64,000 nt of DNA, taken from Ficedula albicollis. Its lineage: Eukaryota; Chordata; Aves; Passeriformes; Muscicapidae. The notes beneath the pieces were generated by a model. It was given only the letters and a program-made list of their open reading frames with translations, was not told where the DNA came from and did no database searches. The first letter of the stretch is position 1; every line of letters begins with the position of its first letter. Shown in pieces: positions 21,301 through 37,099 of the stretch. Location of the stretch: assembly GCF_000247815.1 (NCBI RefSeq), contig NW_004775881.1, forward strand, positions 333,312 through 397,311, read 5' to 3'. A program made the translations under genes and the position numbers.

Positions 21301-23800
21301 ATATTTTTGCAGTCCAAATTATCTGCCTCTACACTATCAATTCCTGCTTGTTTGTGTGTGTATGTGCACACATCCTTGAGCCTAGGCCTGATGGAATTTT
21401 TTTAATTATCAGAAGATTTTGGGTCAGTTCACAGAAGGTTTATGTTAAAAGTTAACCTAACAAAGTACCAAATATAGTTTCAGACTGATGAACTTGGGCT
21501 GGGAGGGGAGGTTCGTTACCCTTGTTTTATTTGAGTTCCTATAGGCTATGAGTAAAACTCTTGTAGCATTTTAGTAATATGTTATAGCAGTGAGTGTACT
21601 TCTCTGTAGAATTCCTGGCTTGGATTTCATGAAGTCTTGCGTGTCAGTGATGAATGAATCTGCTTAAGAAAAGCACTATGCTTTCTATCTAACCTTTTAA
21701 AAGCAAGCCCTTCATGTTGTTGTAGCATTTTCCACTTGTAAAGTGTAATATTTTGTAATTAACATTTTTATAGATGAAAACTATAGATATTTATATACCT
21801 GTCTGCCCACACAAACTGAAGAAGAGGCAATCTTTTATGATGCAAAAAAGAGTTTGAACTCTTTTTGAATAAGTGTAGTTAGCTAAATCCTGTATCTCCT
21901 AGATGTTGAAATGTCTGTGTGTGGTAAATTCTGCAAACTCTTTTGTAAATGAAAAAAAAAGTCGTCTAAAGGTATGATGGAGAATTCCTGTCTAACCATT
22001 CATACCTCTCATGTATTTTCTTGGAGAGCCTTTTGGTGGAATAAAGTATCATTTTGCATTGTTAATAAGACAAAAGTCTATTCTTTTGTATGTATTTGCA
22101 TAAATTAACCTGAATTATTAGGGAAAACACTGGGAGAAAACCTAGGGATTCCAGTTTTCAGATTGTCAGAGCAACTTAGATTAAAATTTCGGCCAGCAAT
22201 GAAGAGTTTTTCACTTAATTTTTAAATTGAGTCTGCTAGTCAGTTAAAAAAAAAAAGTGATCAAAAATTTTAACTTTGTGCAGAATTTTTATATATTCCT
22301 GCAGGGATACACACACATGCTCAGCACTTTTTTCTCAAGGAATTTTTAAAATATATTTATTACATTTCTGAGTAAATATTGCACTCCTCAGGTATCATAG
22401 TGTGTAAAATACAATGGTAGAGGTTTTAGAGATCTTTCATTAAATGAGGATGATAAGGTGCTTCTGTATTGAGTTGCATGCATTTCCAAGAAGTACAGTA
22501 GCCAGTAACAAAAACCTTAAAACAGGCAGGGCGCACTGGTAGGCATAGGCCAAACCTGGCCCAAGGACAGCTTTTATTCCCAGCATAATAGAAGTAGACT
22601 GTCCCTTGTGGATTGTGCTGAGACATGAGACAATGATTAAAATTTGCGTAGAGAAATCTTAATCTGTTACCTCCCACATCTTCCCTTGGGGCTCACTCAG
22701 CCACCTTGTTCCTCTTTTCCATTCTATGTTGGCTGCCTGCTTTTGGGTTCAGCCTTGTAGACTGGAGACAGGTACAGGGTCACCACCATGGGGGTTTGGG
22801 GTCTGATACAAGACTAAGGTGGTGCTGGGCAGAGTATACACTCAGGAATAAAAACAACAGGGTTCGGCTGCAGGAGAAACTGGACAGATGCCTTTCAGCA
22901 TACTGCTGTCCATTCACAGTGTCAGGTGTTGTGGTGCGCTGGGATGGAAATGTAACATTTGCTTAACTTTGACTTAATGAGGCTGTAGCTTGTTATCATT
23001 GACAGGCTGGAAGAGAAAGAGTGGTGCCCTCCTGCTGCCCTTGTGCTCTTCTCCCGAGGTTTTGGTTGCTGCTGGGACAGGTGTATTTCATGACTACTTT
23101 GCACAAATGTTAGTCAAGATATTGACAAAATGCTGTAAATAATCCTGTGTTACAGGAGATGGGAAAGAAATATTGCTGAGAGAAGGACATCAGTTTAATT
23201 TGATTTAGGTGCCCATGAGCTGGAAAGCATCAACTCTCCACAAGGGGAGCAAACATATGAATTGTATACTCAGATAATGTGCTTGCCATGTACTGTTTCA
23301 GGAAGGTCCATTTGGCCTGCAGGCACGTATCTTAGAGGTTCTGCATCTAATTTTAAGGCATCAAATACTTGTAATCAAGTGTTTGATAACATTATGCTGT
23401 TTAGTGAATTGTGTTTGCTCTGTGCGTGCTGAGTTGGTATTGACTGTTAACCACACTTTATGAAAACTCTGAATCACTTTAATGTTAAAGAAATTCGTAT
23501 TTGCATTCTGTATCTGTATTTTTAAGCTTTTGTTAAATAAATCTATAGGAAGTCTGAGCATTTTAAATACACCTGTTTCTTTATAACTGACCTGTGATGA
23601 TGTTAACATCAACCTCCTCCTCTTAATTCTCTCCTTGCCTGCAGGTGAAGGTATTGCACAATCAGCTTGTTTTGTTCCACAATGCCATTGCAGCGTACTT
23701 TGCTGGCAATCAAAAGCAGCTTGAACAGACACTTAAACAGTTCCACATCAAATTGAAAACTCCTGGCGCAGATGCCCCGTCCTGGCTTGAAGAACAGTAA
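252..23800 (+). CDS. ARFIP1: Arfaptin-1 (ADP-ribosylation factor interacting protein 1), C-terminal 343 residues, seven exons
   Basis: Arfaptin-1 is a peripheral protein of the trans-Golgi network. Its BAR/arfaptin-homology domain forms a curved dimer that binds GTP-loaded Arl1 (also Arf and Rac1), and a preceding amphipathic helix binds PI4P; it acts in secretory-granule and carrier formation. Coding exons seen: 252-366, 2842-2937, 4344-4453, 9620-9841, 13292-13449, 15545-15719 and 23645-23800, all GT-AG and phase-compatible. They give 343 codons plus TAA. Adding 30 places residues on human numbering (373 aa), so only the first ~30 residues are missing upstream. The BAR domain occupies the last four exons (window residues ~123-323). 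LVRKWS places a serine at human position 132, the reported protein kinase D site. The protein is nearly identical to mammalian arfaptin-1, including the C-terminal APSWLEEQ. I see no frameshift or lost residue. Recognition rests on remembered family sequence; confidence is very high. Confidence 0.95.
367..2841 (+). other. ARFIP1: ARFIP1 intron
   Basis: Intron of ~2.5 kb with no gene seen. It contains a T/G-rich low-complexity stretch at about 2204-2262 (runs of TTTG/TTTTG). The remainder is unremarkable AT-rich sequence. Confidence 0.8.
2204..2262. repeat. T/G-rich low-complexity stretch
   Basis: Irregular repetition of TTTG, TTTTG and GGTTTT units in an ARFIP1 intron. It is simple-sequence DNA without other signal. 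Confidence 0.6.
2842..2937 (+). CDS. ARFIP1: ARFIP1 coding exon b, 96-bp phase 1-1 probable cassette exon
   Basis: The exon encodes [20 protein letters not shown] and the following [13 protein letters not shown] segment. It is exactly 96 bp and phase 1 on both sides, so skipping removes 32 residues without a frameshift. Human ARFIP1 has two main isoforms of 373 and 341 residues, a difference of 32, which fits this exon. The Ser/Pro-rich content suggests a flexible linker before the amphipathic helix. Confidence 0.88.
2938..4343 (+). other. ARFIP1: ARFIP1 intron
   Basis: Intron of 1.4 kb containing a degenerate MIR-like SINE at ~3263-3465. The rest is AT-rich sequence with no coding signal. 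Confidence 0.8.
3263..3465 (+). mobile_element. Degenerate MIR-type SINE
   Basis: The order of landmarks follows the MIR consensus. A GGGGGCAGTGATTAGGA start is followed by a 'TTTGCCCC...' box, the core GGGCAAATTACTTAACAT (MIR: GGGCAAGTTACTTAACCT), then GTTTCCTCC, then ACCTCATAAGGGTGTTTGGAGG (MIR: ACCTCATAGGGTTGTTGTGAGG) and finally a GGTTAAT-type tail. Divergence is high, as expected of an amniote-age SINE. Called from memory of the consensus. Confidence 0.75.
4344..4453 (+). CDS. ARFIP1: ARFIP1 coding exon c (amphipathic helix and PKD site)
   Basis: The exon encodes [20 protein letters not shown] followed by [11 protein letters not shown]. In the family this segment forms the PI4P-binding amphipathic helix just before the BAR domain. 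LVRKWS fits the protein kinase D consensus (L-x-R-x-x-S), with the serine at human position 132. The exon enters in phase 1 and leaves in phase 0 through donor AAG|GTATGC. Confidence 0.94.
5405..6004 (+). mobile_element. CR1 LINE, 5'-truncated 3' end
   Basis: The sequence follows the bird CR1 consensus: GCCAGCAGGTTGAGGGAG, a TACTCAGCCCTGATGA box, GGAGCTGGGCCTGTTCAGCC, ACAGGTTGCCCAGAGTGGTTGTGGA, and the terminal CATTCTGTGATTCTGT repeat that marks the CR1 3' end. Only the C-terminal part of the reverse-transcriptase ORF and the 3' UTR remain, and the frame is broken many times, so it is not coding. Orientation is sense to ARFIP1. Confidence 0.92.
7461..7504 (+). mobile_element. Short LTR-end remnant with 10-bp terminal inverted repeats
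   Basis: The 44-bp segment starts TGTAGCGGGT and ends ACCCACTACA. The ends are inverted repeats with one mismatch and carry the TG...CA termini typical of LTRs. It sits 5 nt upstream of a perfect tRNA-Gly primer-binding site, the expected place for the 3' end of a 5' LTR. It is far too short to be a full LTR, so it is an internally deleted LTR or a small derivative. Clear target-site duplications are not seen. Confidence 0.55.
7510..7527 (+). other. Retroviral primer-binding site complementary to tRNA-Gly
   Basis: TGGTGCATTGGCCGGGAA is the exact reverse complement of the last 18 nt of mature vertebrate tRNA-Gly(GCC), including the CCA that is added after transcription (GGCCAATGCA-CCA). Because CCA is not gene-encoded, this points to a retroelement primer-binding site and not to a decayed tRNA gene. 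The match stops at exactly 18 nt, the usual length of a retroviral primer-binding site. No gag-like sequence follows. Confidence 0.7.
9620..9841 (+). CDS. ARFIP1: ARFIP1 coding exon d (start of BAR domain)
   Basis: 74 codons beginning [20 protein letters not shown] and including [20 protein letters not shown] and [14 protein letters not shown]. This is helix 1 and the beginning of helix 2 of the arfaptin BAR domain. The exon is phase 0-0. The acceptor is TTTCTGCAG and the donor is CAT|GTAAGA. Confidence 0.96.
9842..13291 (+). other. ARFIP1: ARFIP1 intron
   Basis: Intron of 3.4 kb. Unique-looking AT-rich sequence, with no coding exon or clear repeat recognised. Confidence 0.75.
13292..13449 (+). 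CDS. ARFIP1: ARFIP1 coding exon e (BAR domain)
   Basis: The exon encodes [20 protein letters not shown], then [20 protein letters not shown] and [10 protein letters not shown]. It starts in phase 0 and ends in phase 2 (AG|G arginine codon split with the next exon). The residues match mammalian arfaptin-1 almost without change. Confidence 0.96.
13450..15544 (+). other. ARFIP1: ARFIP1 intron
   Basis: Intron of 2.1 kb. AT-rich, with no gene or clear repeat recognised. Confidence 0.75.
15545..15719 (+). CDS. ARFIP1: ARFIP1 coding exon f (BAR domain)
   Basis: The exon encodes [40 protein letters not shown] and [18 protein letters not shown]. It enters in phase 2, leaves in phase 0, and its donor is AAG|GTAAGC. 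This is the long central helix region of the BAR dimer. Confidence 0.96.
18316..18320. repeat. Target-site duplication (left) of the solo LTR
   Basis: CATTC here and at 18,801-18,805 flank the LTR. The paralogous site at 28.8 kb has a single CATTC in the same context, which identifies the duplication made at insertion. Confidence 0.85.
18434..18440 (+). promoter_or_regulatory. TATA box of the solo LTR
   Basis: TATAAAA is located ~115 nt into the LTR, a sensible place for the U3 promoter. It could drive a sense transcript within the ARFIP1 intron; activity is unknown. Confidence 0.6.
18748..18753 (+). promoter_or_regulatory. Polyadenylation signal of the solo LTR
   Basis: AATAAA lies 48 bp before the LTR end, the expected position at the R/U5 border. 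It is in sense orientation within the ARFIP1 intron, so premature intronic polyadenylation is possible in principle. Confidence 0.6.
21041..21128. repeat. 44-bp direct tandem duplication (2 copies)
   Basis: Units 21,041-21,084 and 21,085-21,128 both contain TGAATGAAGATAGGAAAAGA followed by TGATCCCACTATC. They differ at only two positions (TTCATTG versus TTCCTTG and the final base), so the event is recent or the sequence is collapsed or mis-assembled. Confidence 0.95.
23645..23800 (+). CDS. ARFIP1: ARFIP1 terminal coding exon g with stop
   Basis: 51 codons plus TAA, beginning [20 protein letters not shown], continuing [20 protein letters not shown] and ending DAPSWLEEQ. It forms the last BAR helix and the short C-terminal tail. 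The acceptor is TGCCTGCAG and the stop is at 23,798-23,800. Confidence 0.97.
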   Translation: MKVLHNQLVLFHNAIAAYFAGNQKQLEQTLKQFHIKLKTPGADAPSWLEEQ

Positions 23801-25245
23801 TCGAATCATAGAAGAGGATCCAATGTTAACCTAAAATTCTTTAAATCTGAGAATAATTAAGGGTTGGGTTGCAGGACTGTTGTACTGATTCTTGAACAAA
23901 CAGCTTTAAATTTTTTCCCCTTTTATAATACTGTAAAACTGAATTTGATAGGAAAGTGGGTGACTTTAAGGTAACGGAAGTAATTTCTTTAATGTCAAAT
24001 ATAGAGCACTCCTTTTGTATGTAAAGGTCAGTGTTTTTTTCTGTAACTGGGATGGGAGAGGGAAAGAGGGAGGGGAAACAAAACTACTATAGATTTGCAC
24101 TGACAAATTATGCTTGTGATTTCTGGTATTTTGGTGGCTAGTCAAAATATTTCCAAATGGAGGTTTACATGATTTGTACCAATATCTGGTATTTTCTAGA
24201 TGAATATAGAAAACATGTTTAGTAATTTTCATATGACTTTTAAAAAAAGGAGAAAGTTAAAAGAATGTTTTGCACATCAATAATATAAGGCCTATATGTG
24301 ATATCTGCATATAAGGCAACAGTAGCAGATGGCTCATTGACAAGTGGAATTGCAGCAAATACCTGTTTTTAAAATGTACCTTTCCATCAAAGGGTTAAAA
24401 AAAAGAACACTAAAGCAAGAATCACTGTTAGTCTGAGGCTTCTGAGCACATTTTTGCTTTGCACCAAGTGGTTTGCTGAGTGAGGCCAACCATTAAATAT
24501 ACTAATTTCATTTAAAATGTTTCTTTCTCTATGAAACAAATACCATACTAGCCTTAAATCACCTAAAAAGGTATGTGCCTTTTTATAATGTTATATTTTC
24601 TGCCAGTGTACCTAATCTAAGAACCCTTTCATGTAATAGTTTGTCAGTTCCCAACAAGGGGAAGACGACTGTCTAAATGCTATGCCATTGTACACTTAGA
24701 GCAAGTTAAAGCTTTAGTTAAACTTCATGGGCAGGTATGATTTTGAGAGGAAATTGAGCTAGTATGTTTTTTCTGTTTCATTAAAAAACATACTTCAATA
24801 ATTGGGAGTAAAATGGAGAACACATTTTTAATTTCTTCATTTCTGTAGTGTTTAAGTGTAAAATTATATGTCAATTTTATCACAGACATTTTAAATTCAA
24901 TGTATTGGAGTCCTCATTTGCACATGTTATGTTGCTTTATGTTATGTTAAGTAAAATGAAATGCTTCAAATATGTTATTTACAACAGTGTGGATTGTATG
25001 ATTTATGTACTGTACATTCAAACGACTTTCAGCTGACATTCTTAAAGTTTTCAGTGCTTAACACAACTGTTATGTAACTGTAAATCAAACATTTTAATCA
25101 TTCCTCATTAAATTCTTGGCCTGACAGAGCCTTCTTTATGTTTTTGTTCTGTCAGAATCTCTTGAAATAGCTCAATTACGTTCTCTAGAATGTATATCTT
25201 ATGTGAATTTTGTATTTCTATTAAACGTGTTTGCAGTCAAACTTT
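23801..25245 (+). other. ARFIP1: ARFIP1 3' untranslated region
   Basis: AT-rich sequence after the stop codon. Candidate poly(A) signals are ATTAAA at 25,107-25,112 and at 25,220-25,225. The second is followed by a GT-rich element (CTTGTGATGG), so I place the main cleavage site near 25,245. An earlier ATTAAA near 24,780 could give a shorter form. The end is inferred from signals only. Confidence 0.7.
25220..25225 (+). promoter_or_regulatory. ARFIP1: Probable main ARFIP1 polyadenylation signal (ATTAAA)
   Basis: This is the common ATTAAA variant, ~15-25 nt upstream of a likely cleavage region and before a TTGTGATGG-type downstream element. Confidence 0.6.
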
Positions 25246-26039
25246 CTTGACTTGTGATGGTTAAAAGTAGAAGGGAGCTTCTGCAGTGAAAGCTTAGCCC
25301 TGTTATTGTGAGTTGTTATCCCTGCCCAAGAATATCTCAGAAAACAGTCCTAGGTATGGTGCTGTTTTAACAGTGAGCAAGTTCAGCTGGAAAGTGAATT
25401 CATAGTGAAACAAACCTTTAAATATATGTGATTTTTCTACTTGCAATTTTGAAGGAAATTAAATTTCATTTACAATTCTTATGAAGCTGTTGACTTGCAC
25501 TGAATCCTGGCACAAATGTGGTATGACAGTGCAAGGAAAGTGAGCTGAGTTGACTGTAGGGTTGAGCCGGAAAATGCTTTATTGCAGGGGTGAATGCAAA
25601 CCCACTGACTACAACGCAAGTACCGACTTTCAGAACACTATAGGAAAAGGTACATAAGGAACATGTGCTCTTGGTTTCTCTCTCACATTCATGTGTCTCC
25701 TGCTGAGGATTGCTGCTGCTCAGAAGGAACTTACCTCTCAGAAATGCTAAGAATGAACTTGAATCTGCAGTTGCCTTAAGACTGACTGATGTGGCATTGT
25801 GTAACCCTCAAACTTTTGCAATGGCTTAAAACTGCTGGTGTCTCTTCATGTGGAAGAAAAGGTGGGACCATAGAGATTACTTGCTAAAACCTGTCGTGTA
25901 TTGTTTAATACCAGTGGTGTTGGAGGTTAGATTTTCTTTCCTTGTTACCTATGGAATTTTTTTCCCATTGAGTTGCTAAGAACCACTGATGGCTGGGTCT
26001 TTGAGATGGAGGAGGGGAAACTCCTCTGATTTTTGGAAG

Positions 26040-26858
<819 letters not shown>

Positions 26859-28384
26859 AGGAGGAAGGAAGAATTACTTTCATTTTGCTCATCAAAGAAA
26901 TTGTTCTAATGGGTAGCCTCAGTGAGGGGGTTCTCGATTCAGCTGATCAATAGGTTATGAAACTGATAGTAGCTTGCTTTAGTACTGGAACTTTCTCTGT
27001 CACTGCTCAAATACATGTGCTTATGAAATAATTCAAGCTCATCTCTTATGTTTAAAATTAGCTTTTTAGATCTAACCAAATTTAGAAACTTGTATCAAGT
27101 TTACTTCTGTAAGAGAAAAGACACTTCAGTGTTCCCAGTGGGAAGTTATTATGGTTTCAGGCTTTCTTATTCTCGCAAAAGAGCATTATAAGTATCTTAA
27201 GGTTGTAATGTGGCCTTTATCTAGGTAGATAGTTGTTGGGATGGAGTCTTTTTGTTGTTTGTAGAGGAGGCCATACCCACCTAGTAGAGACTTGTCTGGG
27301 AAAGATTTCATCTCTGTTAACAATTTTTTACATTAATGCTTACAGTGTTGTGTGAGGTTTCTTAGGATGAAGAACTCAAAGCAATTAGTAACAGTTTCAG
27401 ATATGCTGTTGTAGCTGCTGTACCAGAGACTTGGGGAGTGTCTTTGATTCTCAGTGACCATACCATAAATTATCTTTACTCCTGGCTTGTTTGAAACTTC
27501 TTGCTCCTGTTATTTTGTTCATCTGAATTCTACAAACAGCTTTTCTGCTCTAAAAATGCTCTTTGGCCTACTGCATGCTTTGACAAGCCCCTTACAAAGA
27601 ACTTTTCTGGTTATAAAATGTATCTGTATTTTTATTTGGAAAGAGATCTACATAAGCAGAGTATAGTAACACACCAACATCATTAAAATAACAGGGTTTT
27701 TTCAATCTTCAGTATACTGATTTTCCCAAAAACCTTATCTCTATCTGTCCTTTAAAAAGTGATCAAAGTAATGTTAAAGGAAACCTAAATGTTTGCCTTA
27801 ACTATGTTTTGAACAGAATGGGGGACATATTCACTTTTTATACTTTGCTTATCTACTCTTGTTCTTTGTTGTGGTGGTACAAGAAGTGTAAGGTATTATC
27901 ATTATTTAGCATTCCTCAGCTGTAATTGTCATGATGTTTCGGGAGGGTTTTTCAGTCTGGTTATATTTTCCATGTTGCATGCTTGGTGTAAGGGTTGTTG
28001 TACTAGTCTCAAATTTTTTTACATTAGTCATGAGTCTTACCGTATTTTGTGGTAGCTCCCACCCTAAAGTTACCAAACAAATTGTTGCTAAGTGGTGTGA
28101 AATTGAAAGGGTTTTTTTTTTTATTAGATCTTTATTAGACAGAGGATTTGACTGCTGCTTGGTTTATATTTCGTTCATTTCTTACTATTTGGCCTTGTTA
28201 GTTGTTCTTTGACATCTTTGTGTTCTTTCCAGATGCTCTGTTGTTAAAGTAAGAATACGTAGAAAACAGAGTTCTCTGTGTGACAGCTCTTGCTCACCTC
28301 TCTACACCTGTTTTCACCAATGTCCTTCCTCTTCATTTCCATGAGACTTGTGTGGAAAGCAAATTGCCAGGAAGATGGGGTTGT

Positions 28385-29186
28385 TTACATGTTTCTGTCG
28401 TCATGGCAATAATTTGAAGTGAGCAAAAGAAGTAGCTTACCCTGTAGTGTAGAAGTAGCAGGTACGATGGCTTGTGCCTGCCTTGGAGTAGAAGGACATA
28501 AATTGATGGAGAAGCAGTGGAAAGGGAAAGTGATGTGTTCCTGTTTTCTTCAGGATCCCTACTCTGGGGTGCAGAGCAGCAGTGTATGAACTTTGCACTG
28601 CAGTGGCCTTGGACAGAAAAGCTCACTCTGTGGTTTGCAAATCCTTTGTTTCATGTGGCTGAGAGTGCTGGTACAGAAGCATTGCCTTTTGCACTTCAGC
28701 TGGCTTTCTTAAAAAAAACGTGTAAGAAGGGAACAGGAGCAGCAGCAATTCTGTGCTGTCTGCTCTTGGTGGTGTATTTCTGTAAAGTACTTTTTCTCAG
28801 CATAAAGTGAGCATTCAACTTTTTATAATGGCTGTAGGTGAACAGATTTTGTTTTCTGACCAAATACGCTCAGTCTCAGCTCTTGATGAGAATCTCTTTT
28901 AAAGAAAATAGCTACTGGAAGAAAGGGAGTATTTAATATTCCAGGAGGAGCAGAAAGATAGGAGAATCTTTGCAGAGTTCCTGTGTAACATTGGTTGGTA
29001 GGACTGAGATGGGTCCCAGTGTGGCTGTCTGATAACATTTCTTAATTAAGTGCAGAGATCAGATATAGAACAGAATAAACCTGAAAAGACTTTTTAGTTC
29101 AGGTTTTCCCTGTTCTTGCTGTCTATGGCAGCATAAATCCATTGGTTCAGTCAGGAGCAGTTCAACTATCAACAGTGTTTTCCTAC
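28385..29186. repeat. Duplicated ~0.8 kb segment, copy 2 (intact, no LTR)
   Basis: Direct-orientation partner of 17,907-19,163, lying 10.5 kb away outside ARFIP1. At 28,810-28,816 it reads GTGAGCATTCAACTTTT, the undisturbed version of the LTR insertion site. It differs from copy 1 by scattered substitutions and indels, including a ~21-bp extra stretch near 29,095-29,115. Confidence 0.85.
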
Positions 29187-31684
29187 TACTTAACAAATAG
29201 TGTGTCTTACTGTGCTAATTAAATAATTATACATCTTTCTGCCTTTTAAAGAATACTAAGGGCTGTAAATTTAAGCACTTGAGATAAATAATGCTAGAAA
29301 CTAGTGTTGTCTATTCAGTTTTGATTTGCCTTTCTTATATGTGTGTACACATCATGCTAGTTTTATGTGATGGTGTTAATTAATTGCAGGGTTTTGTTTT
29401 GAAAGGTTACCTTACAGAGTGCTTAATATTGAACCCAAATATAACTTGGTTTTAATGTCACAGGAGAGTCACAACTAAATTTTTCTCCTCCTTTTGCCCA
29501 AACTCTGTAGAATTGAGGGCTTGTAATGAAGTTGATGCCTTTTTTCAGATGGTATAAATTGCTTTATTTCCATTAGATTTCTTCAGTTATTAGATTTGTG
29601 TTCAGCCTAAAGAATCAGAAGCTCTGTGCTCTGAAGAAAAGCAGAGTTTACAGAAGACAAGGTGGTTTTTTATTTCTCATAAGGAAAAAAAAAATGCCTT
29701 AAAAAAAGTAGTCATCCCAAAAACTGTCTTGAGCATTTCATTAACTAGAAATCTTAAAAATTTAACAGTATGATTTGGTTTTGTAGTATACCAACTCATC
29801 TAAATGCTATCTGTTCTAGGGAGTTGCATTTGTTGTTTATTATAGGTGGGGCTGCTTGATCTACCTATTATTAAAGTTGCCTAATACTTCCTACTGTAAG
29901 GACCTGTTTTCAGCTGTTTATAACTCACATTAATTTTAGCCATGTGGGCAAAATATTTGCCTGTTGAGTGTTACATGTTTAGGTGAAAAAAATCAGCTAA
30001 AAACTTAAAATTAATTTGCTGACATGTTTTGGAAAAGTTAAGGGAGAACAAACCCACAGGGTAAGGAAGAGTTTAACTTAACATCCGGACTGGCTTCTCT
30101 GCTGTCCTGTTTGGGTTCTGACTTTTTTAATACAATGCCGTTATGCAAGTCTCTTGTTTGGCTTGCTCTTTCCATCTTTTCGAGAGAACATTTGTGCTCA
30201 TGACTGGCAGCAAAGAAAACATGTCCCTTTGGCTCCAGCACAAGCAGTCACAGTCCAGGTGGCAAAGCGCTTCCTTGCTGATGACCTCAGGGCTGACCTG
30301 ACACTCTCGAGGAATGTCCACACTGGCTCAAAGCTGAACGTGTCCACTCCAGCTGCTGTTAATTCTGCCAAGCGGAGATGTATGCTGTGATGTGAATTGC
30401 CTTTTACTGCAATTGAACTATTTTCACTCAGTGAATTTTCAGCTTAAATGATTGGGTTCTGGCATTACATTCCTTACATTTTCCTTTTGTTCTAATATTA
30501 CTTTTTTAAATTGAGGTGACTCAAGCAGGCTGTCTTGCTAGACCAGTAGGTCAGATCTCTGGCTGCAGAACTGTGAGTAGGAATGGTATCATCTCAGTGA
30601 CCATGGGCCTGGGCTCCAAGCCTGGGGCCAGAGGAGGCCACCTGGGCTCCCACTCTTCCTCTGATTCCTGCCTCCCAACACCTGAGCAGAGTAAATAGCA
30701 CTGGTGAGGCCCTACACACTCAGGTAAGACATTATTTTGTCCTGCTGCTCCTGCCTTCCCACCCCTGGTTGTGCCAAGGTGTTATTTTCTCTCTCCTGTG
30801 CTCAGCTCAGAAGTTCTAGTGACCTATTAAGCAAGACTGGAAGTGAGGTTTCTTCTTCCTCCCTCCCTCCTTTCTCAGGAAAGGGCAAGTTTCTGTTTCT
30901 GCCTTTGGAATTTGCCTTCTGTAAAAAGTAGTGTTGGGGTATGTGGGTTGATTATTAATTGACTTGAGTGAGGTTCTTCAGCTTTACTCTTCCTGGGAAA
31001 ATGTTTTGGGTTTTTTTAGGAACAGGATTTGATCTCTTGATAAAATATTTTAGGACCATTTGTATATGTTTGCTGTCTTATCAGTGAATGGTACTTTGGC
31101 TTTCGGGTATCCACAACTCACATATGCTGCTGCCTGGAGCATTGTAACCCAGGGCTATGATCACATCTTAAATTCGTCTGCACTTCGCTCACACCGTCTG
31201 CTTTGGAGTCACAAAGGGTCTGTCTTGCCTGCTTCCCCAGAGCTTGCAGGGTTGAGCCGGCGGGGAGCACCTGGGTGAGGGATGCGGGATGAACCGAGGG
31301 ATGCGCTTGCTCGGGAGCGTGGGCAGAGGGCGGAAGGCTTCAGCCGTGGAGAGGAGCCCGTTCCTTCCAGCTGGGCGCGCTGCTGGTAGCAGCACTGCTG
31401 CCCTGTTTCTATAGAAATAGTTGCTGTGAGTGCGGTGACAGCATGCGGGCAATGATGGATGGATGAATATGTCGGTGGATCAGCTCAGCCGGAGCTGGCT
31501 TAGACCCAGTGCCCCCAGAGGGGCCACTGCGCATCTCCGTTCGCCGCGGCACCGGCGGTGGGTCGCGGGTCGCTCTCGTCCCGCACGGGCTTTTTGGTGC
31601 CACGAGCCGGGCACGGGGGATCGAGGCCGCTGAGCCGCTCCCGGGGCTGCCACCGTCACCTGCCGCGGCCCCACCCGGCCGCGC

Positions 31685-32406
<722 letters not shown>

Positions 32407-32737
32407 GGGCGCCCCGGCTTTCTCTGGCCGGGCGAGCGCTGGCCCCGCCACGTCCTGCAGGGTACAGCGGGGTCGCGCCGCTCCCGCCGGGCCGGGGCGC
32501 GTCTCGGGGCGCTGGCGTCCGGCAGGAGCCGGAGGGCAGGGAACGCGGTGGTGCCTCGGGTGTAGCCGAGACTGCCAGCGTCCTCCGCGGCGCCCCGTGG
32601 CCTGCGACGTCGGTGAAAGAGAATTACGGAGTAGGGATCTGTCGTGGCCCCTCGGGTGGTCCAGGCGGCAGGGCCCCCATGGGGCACTTCAGCCAGACAC
32701 CTGGTCCGGTCGGAGAACACGGCGGTGGGGCTGAGGG

Positions 32738-32755
32738 GTGCTCCCATGGGAGCAC
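32738..32755. repeat. 18-bp perfect palindrome in the CpG island
   Basis: GTGCTCCCATGGGAGCAC equals its own reverse complement. It could be a dimeric factor site or chance. Confidence 0.8.
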
Positions 32756-32950
32756 TTTTCCTGCGGCGGGGTGATCGCGGCACCTGGGAGCCCGGACAAA
32801 AAGCTGGAGTCGAGCCCTCCGGCCAAGTCCCGTCGGGTCCTTGCCTGGCCCAGGCCGGCTGGCAGGGACGCAGTGCCGCTCTGGACTTTCGTGGGATGCA
32901 TTGAGTGCGGAAGTGCGAAGTCGCCGAATAGCGTGAGCTGCGTGTTCTTT

Positions 32951-36950
<4,000 letters not shown>

Positions 36951-37099
36951 GTTGTGGAGATGGTACAGTCCCCTCTTATGCTGCCAGTACTGCCAGATAG
37001 GGTTTGAGAGGGCGTGATCCCAGTGACTGCCGCGCTGACTGTTCAATGTTTCAAACCCATCCAAGGAAGTAACACTCTCCCCTTTGGAGAGACTGTAAA
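36951..37099 (+). other. FHDC1: FHDC1 5' UTR part of the first coding exon, with two short upstream ORFs
   Basis: A good acceptor (TCCTTTGTCGCAG, ending 36,950) precedes this 149-nt leader. Two short upstream ORFs are seen: ATG at 36,960 to TGA at 37,007 (15 codons) and ATG at 37,046 to TAA at 37,072 (8 codons). Both close before the main start. Confidence 0.55.

Larger units (their letters stand above)
15720..23644 (+). other. ARFIP1: ARFIP1 last intron with duplicated segment and solo LTR
   Basis: Intron of 7.9 kb. It contains one copy of a ~0.8 kb duplicated sequence (17,907-19,163) interrupted by a 480-bp solo LTR, and a 44-bp tandem duplication at 21,041-21,128. No coding exon is recognised. 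Confidence 0.8.
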
